A stretch of DNA of 64,000 nt from Ardenticatenaceae bacterium (GCA_020634235.1 JACKCB010000006.1:62001-126000), one strand, 5' to 3'. Counted from the first letter of the stretch, positions 53,201 to 61,907 are shown. Notes: generated by a model from the letters alone, not told the origin. Translations and numbers: made by a program.

Positions 53201-54123
53201 CCACCGATGAGGCGCACTGTCTCTATGACCTGGGGGCCATCTACTATTACCAGGCGGATTATGAGCAGGCGTGGCGCTATGTGGCCCAGGCCCAGGCCGC
53301 TTACCAGGCCAGCCGGGACCAATGGGGCGAGCTGAAGTGTCTGAATCTGTTTGGCACCATCCAGTATGCCTCTGGCCATTACGTGGCCGCCGACGAGAAG
53401 TTCGCCGAGTCGCTGGCTTTGTGCCGGGCGATTGGCTGGCGCTATGGCGAGGCGCGGATTCTGGCCCAACTGGGCAGCAACTATTTCGAGCTGGGGGATT
53501 ACGCCGCCGCCCGCACCTACCACGAGCAGGCGCTGCAAGTGTGCCGCGACATCGACGACAAGGAGGATGAGTCGATTAGCCTGGATACGCTGGGGCTGAT
53601 TTTCCACTACCTGGGAGACCCCGGCCGGGCGCGTACTTACTATGAAGCGGCCCTGGCCATTGAGGCGGCCATCGACAACCAGCGCAGCCAGGGGTATATC
53701 CTCACCCATCTTGGCTACACGCTGGTCGCCCTGGGCGATTACCCGGCGGCCAGCGCGCGCCTGGCGGAGGCGCTGGCCATCCGCCGCGCCCTGGGGGCAG
53801 ACGCCGAAGCGATCGACACGCTGGGAGGGCTGGCCCTGGCCGCCCAGGCGGGCGGTGACCTGGCCGGCGCGGCCCGCCTGGCCCGCGATATCCTGGCCTG
53901 GATTGCGGCCAATGGCACGGTGGGCATTGAACTGCCGGTGCAGATTTACCTGATCTGTTACCGGATTTTGCAGGCGGCCAACGACCCGGCCGGGGCGGCG
54001 GTGCTGGCCGCCGGCCACACGCTGCTGCAGGAGCGGGCGGCCAGCATTCAGGATGAGGTGCTGCGGCAGCAGTTTTTGCAGGCGGTGCCTTTCAACCGGG
54101 CGCTGCTGGCTTTGCTTAGCTGA
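50242..54123 (+). CDS. Soluble-adenylyl-cyclase-like protein with ATPase and TPR tail
   Basis: A 1293-residue protein. First cyclase domain about 20-200 with both metal Asp residues (MFVDISGFST and GFAGDAFTAIFP). Second about 235-405: no metal Asp (IFNLFIKLSR), the substrate Lys position reads Arg (LLNRIDFGDKG), but the Asn/Arg pair remains in VNLAARFM. ATPase about 415-760: Walker A EGEPGIGKSRLAH and Walker B LYLEDAHW. From about 800 on there are roughly ten TPR units (DLGAIYYYQADYEQAW, ILAQLGSNYFELGDYAAA). The Lys to Arg change may affect substrate choice. It follows the BTAD regulator by six bases. Compared with the protein at 28063 it adds the TPR part. Confidence 0.88.
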   Translation: MHNLVPHFIAEQYALGLRAGRLTAATMFVDISGFSTITSTLMGHGQYGAEVLASVMGDVFSPLIRSVYAHEGYIAGFAGDAFTAIFPAGAHTPLPAAARHALQAGWQIQQQMQQQPHHATPFGEFTVSAKVGLAAGPVTWGIIEAAQGQRAAYYYRGPAIDACAAAEHQASQGDIILDGSLYHLLGDQAAAVPLNGCWQVTALHTAPRPGTAPVHLPPLSAAQQAPFFSPALTTQTLRGEFRDIFNLFIKLSRAPSDDELNQFMQTLFQLQERYGGLLNRIDFGDKGCHLLLFWGAPVSYENDVSRVLSFILELQAQSPLPLHAGITFRIAHAGFIGSPLREDYTCYGQGVNLAARFMTSAPAGEIWLDQDVVNWAGSHFAVAFAGKQTFKGFPQPQPVYRLVGRQTATPPFFTSPMVGRQAEMARLARFIQPLFAGRFAGRLHIEGEPGIGKSRLAHEFFAHNPDVTACSLFICQTDEILRQSFNPFRYWLRDYFAQAALAGELENKARFTDRLERLVAGTPEVALRVELERTRSFLGALLDLHWPDSLYEQLEPQLRFENTLAALKALIKAESLRRPVILYLEDAHWLDEASRRLLASLTRNVAGYPLALILTSRPGPDDLPAGDETIRLDSLSESETAALVVAHTHTPAAPELVRLLQDRADGNPFFTEQILLYLQEQALLETGPAGLRPIPQARPAAALPADVRPILVARLDRLAQPVKEVVQTAAVLGREFEIPLLAHMRGNDPATRQEVLSAQGANVWTPINEQRFIFRHMLLRDVAYDMQLHARRRQLHRQAAQAYESIYQADLAPSYRQIAYHYDQAEVVVKALHYYERAAEQARQNYQNEEALAHYQRALALAELPDAATRSRLLLGREAIYSLLGQREAQQVVLAELATLVTRPEAAALQAEVALRQAAYELAMGNYAPAGAAAQQAITLAAQRQDTLAEARAWQRLGRSLWQAGHYKKAQPHLARALDLARSSSSPTDEAHCLYDLGAIYYYQADYEQAWRYVAQAQAAYQASRDQWGELKCLNLFGTIQYASGHYVAADEKFAESLALCRAIGWRYGEARILAQLGSNYFELGDYAAARTYHEQALQVCRDIDDKEDESISLDTLGLIFHYLGDPGRARTYYEAALAIEAAIDNQRSQGYILTHLGYTLVALGDYPAASARLAEALAIRRALGADAEAIDTLGGLALAAQAGGDLAGAARLARDILAWIAANGTVGIELPVQIYLICYRILQAANDPAGAAVLAAGHTLLQERAASIQDEVLRQQFLQAVPFNRALLALLS

Positions 54124-54147
54124 GGGCGTGCGGCCGGTTTCGTCAGA

Positions 54148-54211
54148 AGTGCCAGGCACAGGGCAGCAAAACTTGCTCTATGGGGCATCGTTCCGCGCTG
54201 TGCCTGGCACT
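54148..54211. repeat. Solo REP element related to the RAYT repeats
   Basis: AGTGCCAGGCACAG (54148-54161) and its exact reverse complement (54198-54211) form a 14-pair stem with a 36-base loop. The core is the same as in the RAYT island 11 kb away. It lies 25 bases after the stop of the cyclase gene and may end or protect that transcript. Confidence 0.75.
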
Positions 54212-54428
54212 CGTCAACATTGGTTGACCTTGTTCGCGGCAAAATGCTACAATGCGGTTAGTTGTGGGGGTGTGGACCCGGCCGGGCGCCGGCCCTGGCT
54301 TGACCGGCCGGAGCAAGGCCGAGGAGTTGTTCCTATCAGCGTTGGCCCGTAGTTCAACTGGCCAGCCCGTTTACCGGCGGCCTGGCCTGCGCCGGCATTG
54401 GTCTGCGAGACCAAAGGATGAGCGTCAG

Positions 54429-55445
54429 ATGCTGTGGCAAAGCCAACTAAACGGGGATGCCTTAACCTGGTTGTTGGAAGATGACGAACCAGGTGTCCGC
54501 TATCTTGCCCTGCGCGATTTGTTAGACCGTTCGGCCGATGACGGCGAGCTGGTTGCGGCCCAGGCGTTGGCCCATCGCGAAGGCCCAATTGCGACCATCC
54601 TGGAGCAAATGAGCGAGCCTGGATATTGGGTGGAAGCGGGTCCAGGTTACGGCCCGAAATACCGCAGCACAGTATGGTCAATGATCCTGTTGGCCCAGTT
54701 GGGAGCAGACGTCGCGCTGGATCAACGGATTGAGCGCGCGTGTTACTATTTGCTTGAAAACGCCCTCACTGAGAACGGTCAATTCAGCGCCTCGGGCACG
54801 CCTTCTAGTACGATAGATTGTTTGCAGGGCAACTTGTGTACAGCCATGATGGACGTGGGATTCCGTGATCCGCGCCTGGAAAAGGCTTATGAATGGATGG
54901 CGCGCTCGGTTACGGGCGATGGCGTAGCCCCAATGAAGGACAAGAAAGCGCCCTTGCGCTACTACTCCGGCAAATGTGGCCCCAATTTTGCCTGCGGCGC
55001 AAACAACAAGCTGCCCTGTGCCTGGGGTGCCGTAAAGGTTATGTTGGCCTTTGGCCGACTATCGCCGCAGCAACGAACCCCACTTATTGAAGACGCTGTT
55101 CGGCAGGGGGTGGCGTTTCTCTTGGGCGTTGACCCGGCCGGGGCGGCCTATCCAACTGGTTGGAGCAGTAAACCGAGCGGAAATTGGTGGAAGTTCGGGT
55201 TCCCACTCTTTTACGTTACAGACATTTTGCAAATTGCGGAAGCGCTGGTTCGCCTGGGCTATGGTGACGATCCGCGCCTTGCCAATGCGCTGAGTCTAAT
55301 TCGCGATAAGCAAGACGGAAATGGCAGATGGTCGTTGGCGTATGATTATGCCGGGAAAACATGGGTGGAGTTCGGCAAGAAGAACCAACCGAACAAATGG
55401 GTAACCCTGAGAGCCGTGCGCTTGCTGAAGGAATGCTCGCTATGA
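54429..55445 (+). CDS. Alpha-alpha-toroid protein (prenyltransferase/squalene-oxidase-like repeats)
   Basis: A 338-residue protein with repeated helical segments of the terpenoid-cyclase/prenyltransferase toroid type (YKSTVWSMILLAQLG-like, RACYYLLENALTENGQFSA, LVRLGYGDDPRLANALSLI, KQDGNGRWSLAY). The opening SQLNGDALTWLLEDDEPGVRYLALRDLLD is common in Chloroflexota proteins that databases sometimes name, misleadingly, nitrogen fixation proteins. The DxDD motif of real cyclases is absent, so it is probably not a squalene cyclase. MLWQSQ is used as start; the frame upstream has no family-like sequence. The stop overlaps the next start by four bases (ATGA). Confidence 0.72.
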   Translation: MLWQSQLNGDALTWLLEDDEPGVRYLALRDLLDRSADDGELVAAQALAHREGPIATILEQMSEPGYWVEAGPGYGPKYRSTVWSMILLAQLGADVALDQRIERACYYLLENALTENGQFSASGTPSSTIDCLQGNLCTAMMDVGFRDPRLEKAYEWMARSVTGDGVAPMKDKKAPLRYYSGKCGPNFACGANNKLPCAWGAVKVMLAFGRLSPQQRTPLIEDAVRQGVAFLLGVDPAGAAYPTGWSSKPSGNWWKFGFPLFYVTDILQIAEALVRLGYGDDPRLANALSLIRDKQDGNGRWSLAYDYAGKTWVEFGKKNQPNKWVTLRAVRLLKECSL

Positions 55446-55816
55446 AAATGTCACGGATAGAATCAGCGCTGCGCGTCGTTCTTGCGTTCAATGAGGCCTT
55501 CAACCGGCATGACGTGGCGGGCATGATGCAGCTTGTGAGCGATGACTGCCTCTTTGAAAGCAGTACGCCAGCCCCTGATGGCGCGGTGTACCGCGGGAAG
55601 GAAGCCATGACCCAGTTCTGGCTGGCGTTCTTTCGCCAGTCACCCGAGGCTCGCATGGAAATCGAGGAGATTTTTGGTCTTGGGATGCGCTGCGTTATGC
55701 GCTGGCGCTACCATTGGACGGCCCCGGCCGGGGAGAAGCGGCATGTCCGGGGCGTTGATATCTGCCAGGTGAAGAACGGTCTTATCTGCGAAAAGCTATC
55801 TTACGTGAAGAGCTAG
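55442..55816 (+). CDS. SnoaL-like/NTF2-fold protein
   Basis: A 124-residue protein of the SnoaL-like NTF2 group: VLAFNEAFNRHDVAGMMQLVSDDCLFESS, then YRGKEAMTQFW, and WRYHWTAP with VDICQVKNGLI at the end. Such folds serve as small ligand-binding or isomerase-like proteins; no specific role can be assigned. The ATG lies in an ATGA overlap with the toroid gene, so both are translated together. A CCCGGCCGGG copy codes for the PAGE turn between the last strands. Confidence 0.82.
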   Translation: MKMSRIESALRVVLAFNEAFNRHDVAGMMQLVSDDCLFESSTPAPDGAVYRGKEAMTQFWLAFFRQSPEARMEIEEIFGLGMRCVMRWRYHWTAPAGEKRHVRGVDICQVKNGLICEKLSYVKS

Positions 55817-55829
55817 CGAGGGACACAAC

Positions 55830-56201
55830 ATGGCCAACCGGTCAACGGCCAACTCAATCGACGCATACATCGCCGAATTCCCCCCTGAGACGCAGCAGGT
55901 GCTGCAAGCGCTGCGCGCCCTCATCAAGGCCACGGTGCCCGACGCAACAGAGACGATCAGCTACGCCATCCCCACCTTCGACCTGAACGGCAGACATCTG
56001 GTGCACTTCGCCGGCTACCAGAAGCACATCGGGTTCTATCCGGGTTCGAGCGGGGTGGCGGCGTTCAAAGAGGCGTTCAAGCCCTACAAGAGCGCCAAAG
56101 GTTCAGTCCAGTTCCCCCTGGACCAGCCCCTGCCGCTGGACCTGATCCGCCGCGTGGTCGAATTCAGGGTCGAAGAGAGTAAGGGCCAGGCCGCGAAATA
56201 G
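55830..56201 (+). CDS. DUF1801 (YdhG-like) protein
   Basis: A 123-residue DUF1801 protein. SIDAYIAEFPPETQQVLQALRALI, ETISYAIPTFDLNGRHLVHFAGYQKHIGFYPG and SVQFPLDQPLPLDLIRRVV are the family marks. Relatives (YdhG/YobT, frataxin-like fold) have been linked to iron handling, but not firmly for this subgroup. It follows the SnoaL-like gene by 13 bases and is probably the third gene of that operon. Confidence 0.85.
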   Translation: MANRSTANSIDAYIAEFPPETQQVLQALRALIKATVPDATETISYAIPTFDLNGRHLVHFAGYQKHIGFYPGSSGVAAFKEAFKPYKSAKGSVQFPLDQPLPLDLIRRVVEFRVEESKGQAAK

Positions 56202-56276
56202 GTGCCGGTACCCGGCCGGGAAACAGCGCCACAAAGGGTGCCCCCCGGCCGGGACGCGGCCACCCATCGCCGGACA

Positions 56277-59200
56277 TCAGCGCGGCGGCGCGACATAGGG
56301 CACCACCGGCCCCGGCACAGCCAGCCACACCCAATACACCTCGCCAAACTCAAACGCCGTCACCTCACAATCCAGCGGCCCGGCCGCCAGCAGGTTGTCC
56401 AGTTCATCGCTGCTGCTATCCGGGAGCAGCGGCGGCTGGGCCACCAGAGTGTCTGTCTTGGCCACGCGGCACACCTGCGTATACTGCCCGGCCAGCGAGG
56501 CCAACGTCTCCGTCACCGAGCGCGGCTGCGGGAAGAGGTAGGCAAACAGGTTCCAGCCGCCGGTCAGCGGCGGCATCGCCACCGTAGACATCACCGCATA
56601 GGTGCCGTTCTCTTCTTGCAGCGGCGCAACCAGCAGATTTTCCACGTATTGGCGCGTGGGCAGGGGCTGCCACCCGGCCGGGTCCGGCCCCAACCCGTCC
56701 CCATCCGGCAAGAAGTAAACCTTCAACGTCTCCTCATATCCCTCCGGCACATCCCGCTGCAAATAGGTCGCGGCCAGGTAACGGCTGCCCGTCACCATCG
56801 GGTCCAGCGTTACGTGATACGCTCGCCCCACCGGCAGCAGCCAGGGGAAGGCCGCTTGCAGCGGCACGCGGTCCAGGCTTTGCAAAATCTGCACTCCATT
56901 CGGCTCAAAAAAGCCCGCCTGGCTGTAGACCACCACCTGCGCATCGGCCGACAGGAAGGGCGCGCCTGAGGTCACGCCGCCGGCACCGCCCAGCGGATTA
57001 ACGTTCGGCCCGCCCAGCGGATTGACATTTGGCCCGCCCAACGGGTTGACGTTTGGCCCGCCCAACGGGTTCACATTCGGCCCGCCCAGCGGGTTGACGT
57101 TCGGCCCGCCCAGCGGGTTGACGTTTGGCCCACCCAGCGGGTTGACGTTTGGCCCGCCCAGCGGGTTGACGTTTGGCCCGGCCGGGATGGTTGTTGCCGC
57201 AGTTGTGCCGGTCACAATCTCCCCCTCGGCCAGCGGCGGCAGCGAGAGCAGGAAGCCGCGCAGCACCTCACGCGCCGGCTCACCTTCTGGCCAGGCGCGT
57301 ACCGTCACCTGGTAATCAAAGGCGGGCAGGGTCACCCGGCCGGTGTAGATTGTCCCGGCCGGGGTGGTCTGCGTTAGCGTGGCCGTGGGCGCATAGCCCG
57401 GCGCCGATCCGTAGTGCGCCGGATAGACCTGCACATCCAGCGCCGTTCCCACCGGCAGCGCCGTCGTCACCGTAAGTTGCAGCGTGTTGCGCGTCAGCGG
57501 CACCACCTCAATCTCCGGCGCCCAGTTTTCGCCCGCCACCGGGCCAACAAAGAGCGCCACGTCCGCCGCCGTCAGCGGATCCACACAGCCGGTCAGTGGC
57601 TGCGCCCCGCTGCTGTCATACAGGCACAGCCGGTCGCCCGCATTCGCGCCGCGCACCATAATGCGGTCACCACTGCCGATCGGTGACCCCAGGTAGACCA
57701 GCACGTCATCGGTCACGTCGGCCGGATCATGCACCTGGAGCAGGTAAACCTGGCCGCCCCGCAGCCGCAGCCGGTCCTGCTGGCCGCCCAGTTCACGCAC
57801 GTCAAAGAAGCGCGCCGGCAGCGTGGTCACCTCCTCCGGTCGTCCCCAATCGAACACCGGCGTTACATGCAGAGGCAGGATGCTGGGGCCTTCAAAGGCC
57901 GCGGCGCCGGGTGGCTGGAGCATCGGGTAGTGGGTCAGAATCGTCTCCCAATCGGCCCGGCCGGTGGTCCGTTCGGCCAGGCTGCGCTCGCAATCTCCCT
58001 CCCACTTCTCCGTTCGCGTCAGGAATTCGGTGAAGCGCGGGTCATAGGTCGAGGTCATGAAGCTGCCCTGGCAGTAGATGCGTACCAGGGCATCGGCCTC
58101 GTCGTAGCCCAGGTAGTTGTCCGGCAGAAAGAGCAGGTAATGGGACAGTTCGTGGGCCAACGCCTGCCACCAATCTCGCCCCAGGTCGGTGGTGCTGGCC
58201 CCGTAAGGATCCCACACCGGCCCCATGCGGATCTGGCCGCGCTGGTAGGCGGACGGCACCGTTCGGGTGTAGACCAGGCCGTTCTCGTCTCTCACCAGCA
58301 CCGTTTCCGACACCGGCCGGGCGGCCACGCCACCAATGGCCGCCGAAGGACGCAGGCTGTTGTCCGCCAGCACCACCACGTCGGCCGCGTTCCAGTAATC
58401 CTTGCCATGCAGCACATCCACCCGGCCAATGCCCATCTGGCCATCGGTGACGTCGAACAACACGTCGGAGGCGCGCCGGAAGCTGTCGGCCAGGTTGAGC
58501 AAAAACACCTGGTCACTGCGCGCATCCCACTCCAGCGATACCAGTAGATGGAAAAGGATGAACGGATTTTCGGCTGAAACGGTCAGCGATTGCCGCGGCT
58601 GGGTCAGGTCGATGGCCTGCATGGCCAGCCCGTCGGCGGCCGGGGGCGCGCTCAGGTAGTAGAGGGTGTAGCGGTTGGTGAAGGGCAGGCGGATGGTGTC
58701 GGTGGGCACCGGCCACATGGCCACTAGCTGGTCCCCCGGCCGGAGCGCGGCCCGCCCCTGCAAATAGCCATACTCATTGGTCAGGTAAACCGTGCCGCGC
58801 TGGTCGGTGAGGGGCTGCGCCGGCGGGTTGTCGCCCGCGGCCAGGCGATAGACCTGCGCCCCGGCCGCCCCCTGGCCCTCAACCGCCGCTTCCAGGAAGA
58901 CGCGAATCTGGTTGCCGCGCACGCGGAATGGCGCACTGGTGGCCGTGACCGCGCCCGTCTGGTAGGGGCCAGCGGTCTGGTTGGGGTAGCGGAACGTCCC
59001 GGCCGGGATCAGGCGATCATCCCCCACCGGCACGGCCAGCAGGCGAAGCACCACCTGGTCGCTCTGGCCAAAGAAGCCGCTGTCGGCCGTGATCTGGCGC
59101 ACGTCCCAGGTGAAGATGTGGCTGTTGCTGCCCGGCGTCGTCGCCAGGTTGGCCAGCGGCGTATCGGCCGTGGCCACCGCCGGCTGCCAGTTGTCGCCGC

Positions 59201-61907
59201 CATCCAGCGAGTAGTAACCCCACACCCGCCCCACCGGCTGGTTGTCCGGCTGCCGCAGTTCGTAACGCAGCGAGACCAACCCCGACTCGGCAATCAGCGG
59301 CTGGGCCTGGAACATGGCCCGCGTCAGGCTGTTGTCCCGGCCGGGGTTGGTGGCCCGTCCCCCATCCCAAACCGTAGTGATGTGCAGGCTGGCCGCTGCC
59401 AGTCCCGGCCGGGGCTGGTAAGCCGGCTGCGAACGACCCAGGTAGACCCGGTTGTAGCCTACTCCCTCTCCCGGCCGGGAGCCAGGCCCATTGCCCAGCG
59501 TCAGGTCCGGCACGCCGTCCAGGTTTACATCGGCCCAGGCCAGGCTGAAGGCGGGCAAATTTCCGGTGCGCGCTGTGGTCCACGGATTGTCTACGGCCAT
59601 TTGCAGATAGCCATCCTCATTGAAGTAGACCTTGCTGGGGTCGGCCGCCGCCGCATTCTGGCCATTGCCATTGGCCACGGCCAGGTCCAGGTCGCCATCG
59701 CCGTCCACGTCGGCCCAGGCCACCGCCCGGCTGGCCTCCAGGTCCGACGACTGCCAGACCGGCGCGGCCGACAGGTAACCGCCCAGGTTCAGGAACACCT
59801 CGTTGGCCCCGCCCTCGTTGGCCACGGCCAGGTCTAGCAGGCCGTCGCCGTTCATGTCCCCCCAGGCCAGGCCATGTGTGTTCTGTTCACTGCCAAATAC
59901 CTGCACATTGTCATCGCTAAGCGTGCCATTGACGTTGAAGTAGAGCAGGTTCGACTCGCCGTAATTGCCCACCGCCAGGTCGGGATCGCCGTCGCCGTCC
60001 ACGTCTCCCCAGGCCACGCTGGTTGTTTGAAGGCTGAGATCGCTGTCAGTTTTGCGGCCAAAAAGAATGGGCGGGCGGGCCAGCAGGCTGCCGTTGTCGT
60101 TCAGGTAGAGCTTGTTGGGGTGCTGGCGGTCATTGCCTACGGCCAGGTCCAGGTCGCCGTCGCCGTCCACGTCGCCCCAGGCCACGCTCCAGGTGGTGTC
60201 TTTGTCGGGCAGGGTGATGACGTTGTCATCGCTGATTTGCCCCTGGTTGTTGAGGTAAATGAGGTTGTGCTGGCCGCTGTCTCCCTGGTTGCCCACGGCC
60301 AGGTCCAGGAAGCCATCGCCGTTTACGTCGCCCCAGGCCAGGCTGGTGGTGCGGCTGACGAAGCGGGTGAGTTCCAAGGCCACGGGGCTGCCGCCGTCCC
60401 GGCCGGGCATCCGGTAGATCAGGTTTGTTTGCCCCGCCTGCCCATACCAGCCAAAATTGCCCACGGCCAGGTCCAACACGCCGTCGTTGTTCATATCCCC
60501 ATACGCCAGGGCAAAGGTGTAGTCGAAGGGCTGCTCATCCAACTGGATTGGCTGCTCGCTCACAGCCCACTGCTGGTTGCGATAGACGTGAATCGTGTTG
60601 CCATATTGGACCGTCAGGTCCAGGTCGTTGTCGTTGTCGATATCCACCCAGGCCAGGGTGGTGGCCCGGGCGAGCACCGCCGATCCCCACACCGGCATGG
60701 CCTCTAGCTCCTGGCCGTTGTTGCGGTAGACTCGTTCGGGTACGTCGGTGCTGGAGCCGATGGCCAGGTCCAGGTCACCGTCGTTGTCCATGTCGCCCCA
60801 GGCCACGCTCTGCCCCAGGCTGGGTTCTTGCGGCCGCCAACCCGGCCAGGTGGCCAGGCCGTTGCTGGAACTGCTTTCCAGCATCCCGTCTACATTCTTG
60901 AACACCCCGTTGCTGCCATACAGCCAGTCATCCACCAGGGCCAGCTCTGGGAAGCCGTCATTGTCTACATCCCCCCAGGCCAGGGCGGAGACGGCGCTGG
61001 CCCCACCCTGCCACACCGGCTGCAAATTGAGGCCGCCACCCCCGCTATTCTGGTAAACGATGGCCAGGCGGCGCGGGTAGGTGTAGTTGCCCACGGCCAG
61101 GTCCAGGTCGCCATCATCATCCATGTCGGCCAGTTCTACCGAGGTGGTCTTGGCGTCGGCCACCCCGGCCGGGCCGGCATCCACATCGCGCCAGGCCGGC
61201 TCTGCTGCCAGCATCCCCTGGCCATTGTTGGCATAAATGACGTTTGGCTCCTCGTAGTTGCCCACCACCAGGTCCAGGTAGCCGTCGCCGGTTACATCGC
61301 CCCAGGCCAGGTCGAAGGTGTTGTCCTTAACCGTGGCTGTCCAAACCGGGGTGCTTTGTAGTTGGCCGGCCACGTTGAGGTAGAGCTTGTTGTAGCCGGC
61401 GTTGTCGTTGCCCACGGCCAGGTCCAGGTCGCCGTCGCCGTCCACGTCGCCCCAGGCCAGGGCGCGGGTATGGTCGCGCGCGTTGTCGCTCCAGCCCACA
61501 GCCACCAGCCGCCCCTGCTCGTTCAGGTAGACGACGTTGGCCAGGTTGAAGCTGGCCACGGCCAGGTCCAGGTCGCCGTCGGCGTCCATATCGCCCCAGG
61601 CGAAGTGGCGCACCCCTTTGCCGGTGACCAGGGCTTCGGGCACGCTTGCCAGGGCGCTGGGCTGGGTGTTGTCCCCGGCCGGGGTGGGCGTTATTTGTGC
61701 GGGTAAGGTCAGTCCTTTGTTCAGCAAGCGAGCGTGCAGGTTGTGTCCCGGCCGGGGGGCGGCCCCGGCCGGGGGCACCGCCAGCAGCAACCCCAGCAGC
61801 AGCGCCAACGGCAGCAAAAGGCCCACTGCCGCCGCGGCCAGCCGTTTGGGCTGGGCTGGTGTGTTGGTCTGGTCGGGCGTGGGGCGATTGCCAAGGGATG
61901 TGCGCAT
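56277..61907 (-). CDS. Giant secreted FG-GAP/VCBS repeat protein with a zinc-peptidase-like motif
   Basis: A 1876-residue exported protein: signal peptide or anchor (about 27-50, GLLLPLALLLGLLLAVP). Then 14 FG-GAP repeats (about 95-820) of the form AWGDVDGDGDLDLAVGN, enough for two seven-bladed propellers with calcium loops. Beta domains follow. Near residue 1252 HELSHYLLFLPDNY fits an HExxH peptidase with a third ligand Asp seven residues after the second His, as in CLCA-type metallopeptidases. At about 1577-1640 the unit GPNVNPLG repeats eight times. The ATG at 61907 is preferred (GAGGT eight bases upstream). It is probably cell-surface or extracellular. Whether the peptidase is active is not known. 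Confidence 0.85.
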   Translation of the reverse strand: MRTSLGNRPTPDQTNTPAQPKRLAAAAVGLLLPLALLLGLLLAVPPAGAAPRPGHNLHARLLNKGLTLPAQITPTPAGDNTQPSALASVPEALVTGKGVRHFAWGDMDADGDLDLAVASFNLANVVYLNEQGRLVAVGWSDNARDHTRALAWGDVDGDGDLDLAVGNDNAGYNKLYLNVAGQLQSTPVWTATVKDNTFDLAWGDVTGDGYLDLVVGNYEEPNVIYANNGQGMLAAEPAWRDVDAGPAGVADAKTTSVELADMDDDGDLDLAVGNYTYPRRLAIVYQNSGGGGLNLQPVWQGGASAVSALAWGDVDNDGFPELALVDDWLYGSNGVFKNVDGMLESSSSNGLATWPGWRPQEPSLGQSVAWGDMDNDGDLDLAIGSSTDVPERVYRNNGQELEAMPVWGSAVLARATTLAWVDIDNDNDLDLTVQYGNTIHVYRNQQWAVSEQPIQLDEQPFDYTFALAYGDMNNDGVLDLAVGNFGWYGQAGQTNLIYRMPGRDGGSPVALELTRFVSRTTSLAWGDVNGDGFLDLAVGNQGDSGQHNLIYLNNQGQISDDNVITLPDKDTTWSVAWGDVDGDGDLDLAVGNDRQHPNKLYLNDNGSLLARPPILFGRKTDSDLSLQTTSVAWGDVDGDGDPDLAVGNYGESNLLYFNVNGTLSDDNVQVFGSEQNTHGLAWGDMNGDGLLDLAVANEGGANEVFLNLGGYLSAAPVWQSSDLEASRAVAWADVDGDGDLDLAVANGNGQNAAAADPSKVYFNEDGYLQMAVDNPWTTARTGNLPAFSLAWADVNLDGVPDLTLGNGPGSRPGEGVGYNRVYLGRSQPAYQPRPGLAAASLHITTVWDGGRATNPGRDNSLTRAMFQAQPLIAESGLVSLRYELRQPDNQPVGRVWGYYSLDGGDNWQPAVATADTPLANLATTPGSNSHIFTWDVRQITADSGFFGQSDQVVLRLLAVPVGDDRLIPAGTFRYPNQTAGPYQTGAVTATSAPFRVRGNQIRVFLEAAVEGQGAAGAQVYRLAAGDNPPAQPLTDQRGTVYLTNEYGYLQGRAALRPGDQLVAMWPVPTDTIRLPFTNRYTLYYLSAPPAADGLAMQAIDLTQPRQSLTVSAENPFILFHLLVSLEWDARSDQVFLLNLADSFRRASDVLFDVTDGQMGIGRVDVLHGKDYWNAADVVVLADNSLRPSAAIGGVAARPVSETVLVRDENGLVYTRTVPSAYQRGQIRMGPVWDPYGASTTDLGRDWWQALAHELSHYLLFLPDNYLGYDEADALVRIYCQGSFMTSTYDPRFTEFLTRTEKWEGDCERSLAERTTGRADWETILTHYPMLQPPGAAAFEGPSILPLHVTPVFDWGRPEEVTTLPARFFDVRELGGQQDRLRLRGGQVYLLQVHDPADVTDDVLVYLGSPIGSGDRIMVRGANAGDRLCLYDSSGAQPLTGCVDPLTAADVALFVGPVAGENWAPEIEVVPLTRNTLQLTVTTALPVGTALDVQVYPAHYGSAPGYAPTATLTQTTPAGTIYTGRVTLPAFDYQVTVRAWPEGEPAREVLRGFLLSLPPLAEGEIVTGTTAATTIPAGPNVNPLGGPNVNPLGGPNVNPLGGPNVNPLGGPNVNPLGGPNVNPLGGPNVNPLGGPNVNPLGGAGGVTSGAPFLSADAQVVVYSQAGFFEPNGVQILQSLDRVPLQAAFPWLLPVGRAYHVTLDPMVTGSRYLAATYLQRDVPEGYEETLKVYFLPDGDGLGPDPAGWQPLPTRQYVENLLVAPLQEENGTYAVMSTVAMPPLTGGWNLFAYLFPQPRSVTETLASLAGQYTQVCRVAKTDTLVAQPPLLPDSSSDELDNLLAAGPLDCEVTAFEFGEVYWVWLAVPGPVVPYVAPPR
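56987..57178. repeat. Eight 24-base tandem repeats inside the FG-GAP protein gene
   Basis: Eight copies of a 24-base unit run without interruption in frame, each coding for GPNVNPLG on the minus strand. The copies differ at mostly silent positions (for example AGCGGG or AACGGG), so the peptide is kept while the DNA drifts. The array ends directly at a CCCGGCCGGG palindrome (57177-57186). Confidence 0.92.

Noticed and set aside
52021..54159. A 712-codon minus-strand open frame
   Set aside because: Shadow of the TPR part of the cyclase gene; low-complexity Gln/Arg/Ala/Gly translation.
54429..55445. Squalene-hopene cyclase or nitrogenase-related protein
   Set aside because: No DxDD motif, half the length of hopene cyclases, and no P-loop or FeS motif as in NifH.
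56987..57178. 24-base repeats as a CRISPR or intergenic satellite
   Set aside because: They are contiguous and in frame inside a long gene, coding for the same peptide.
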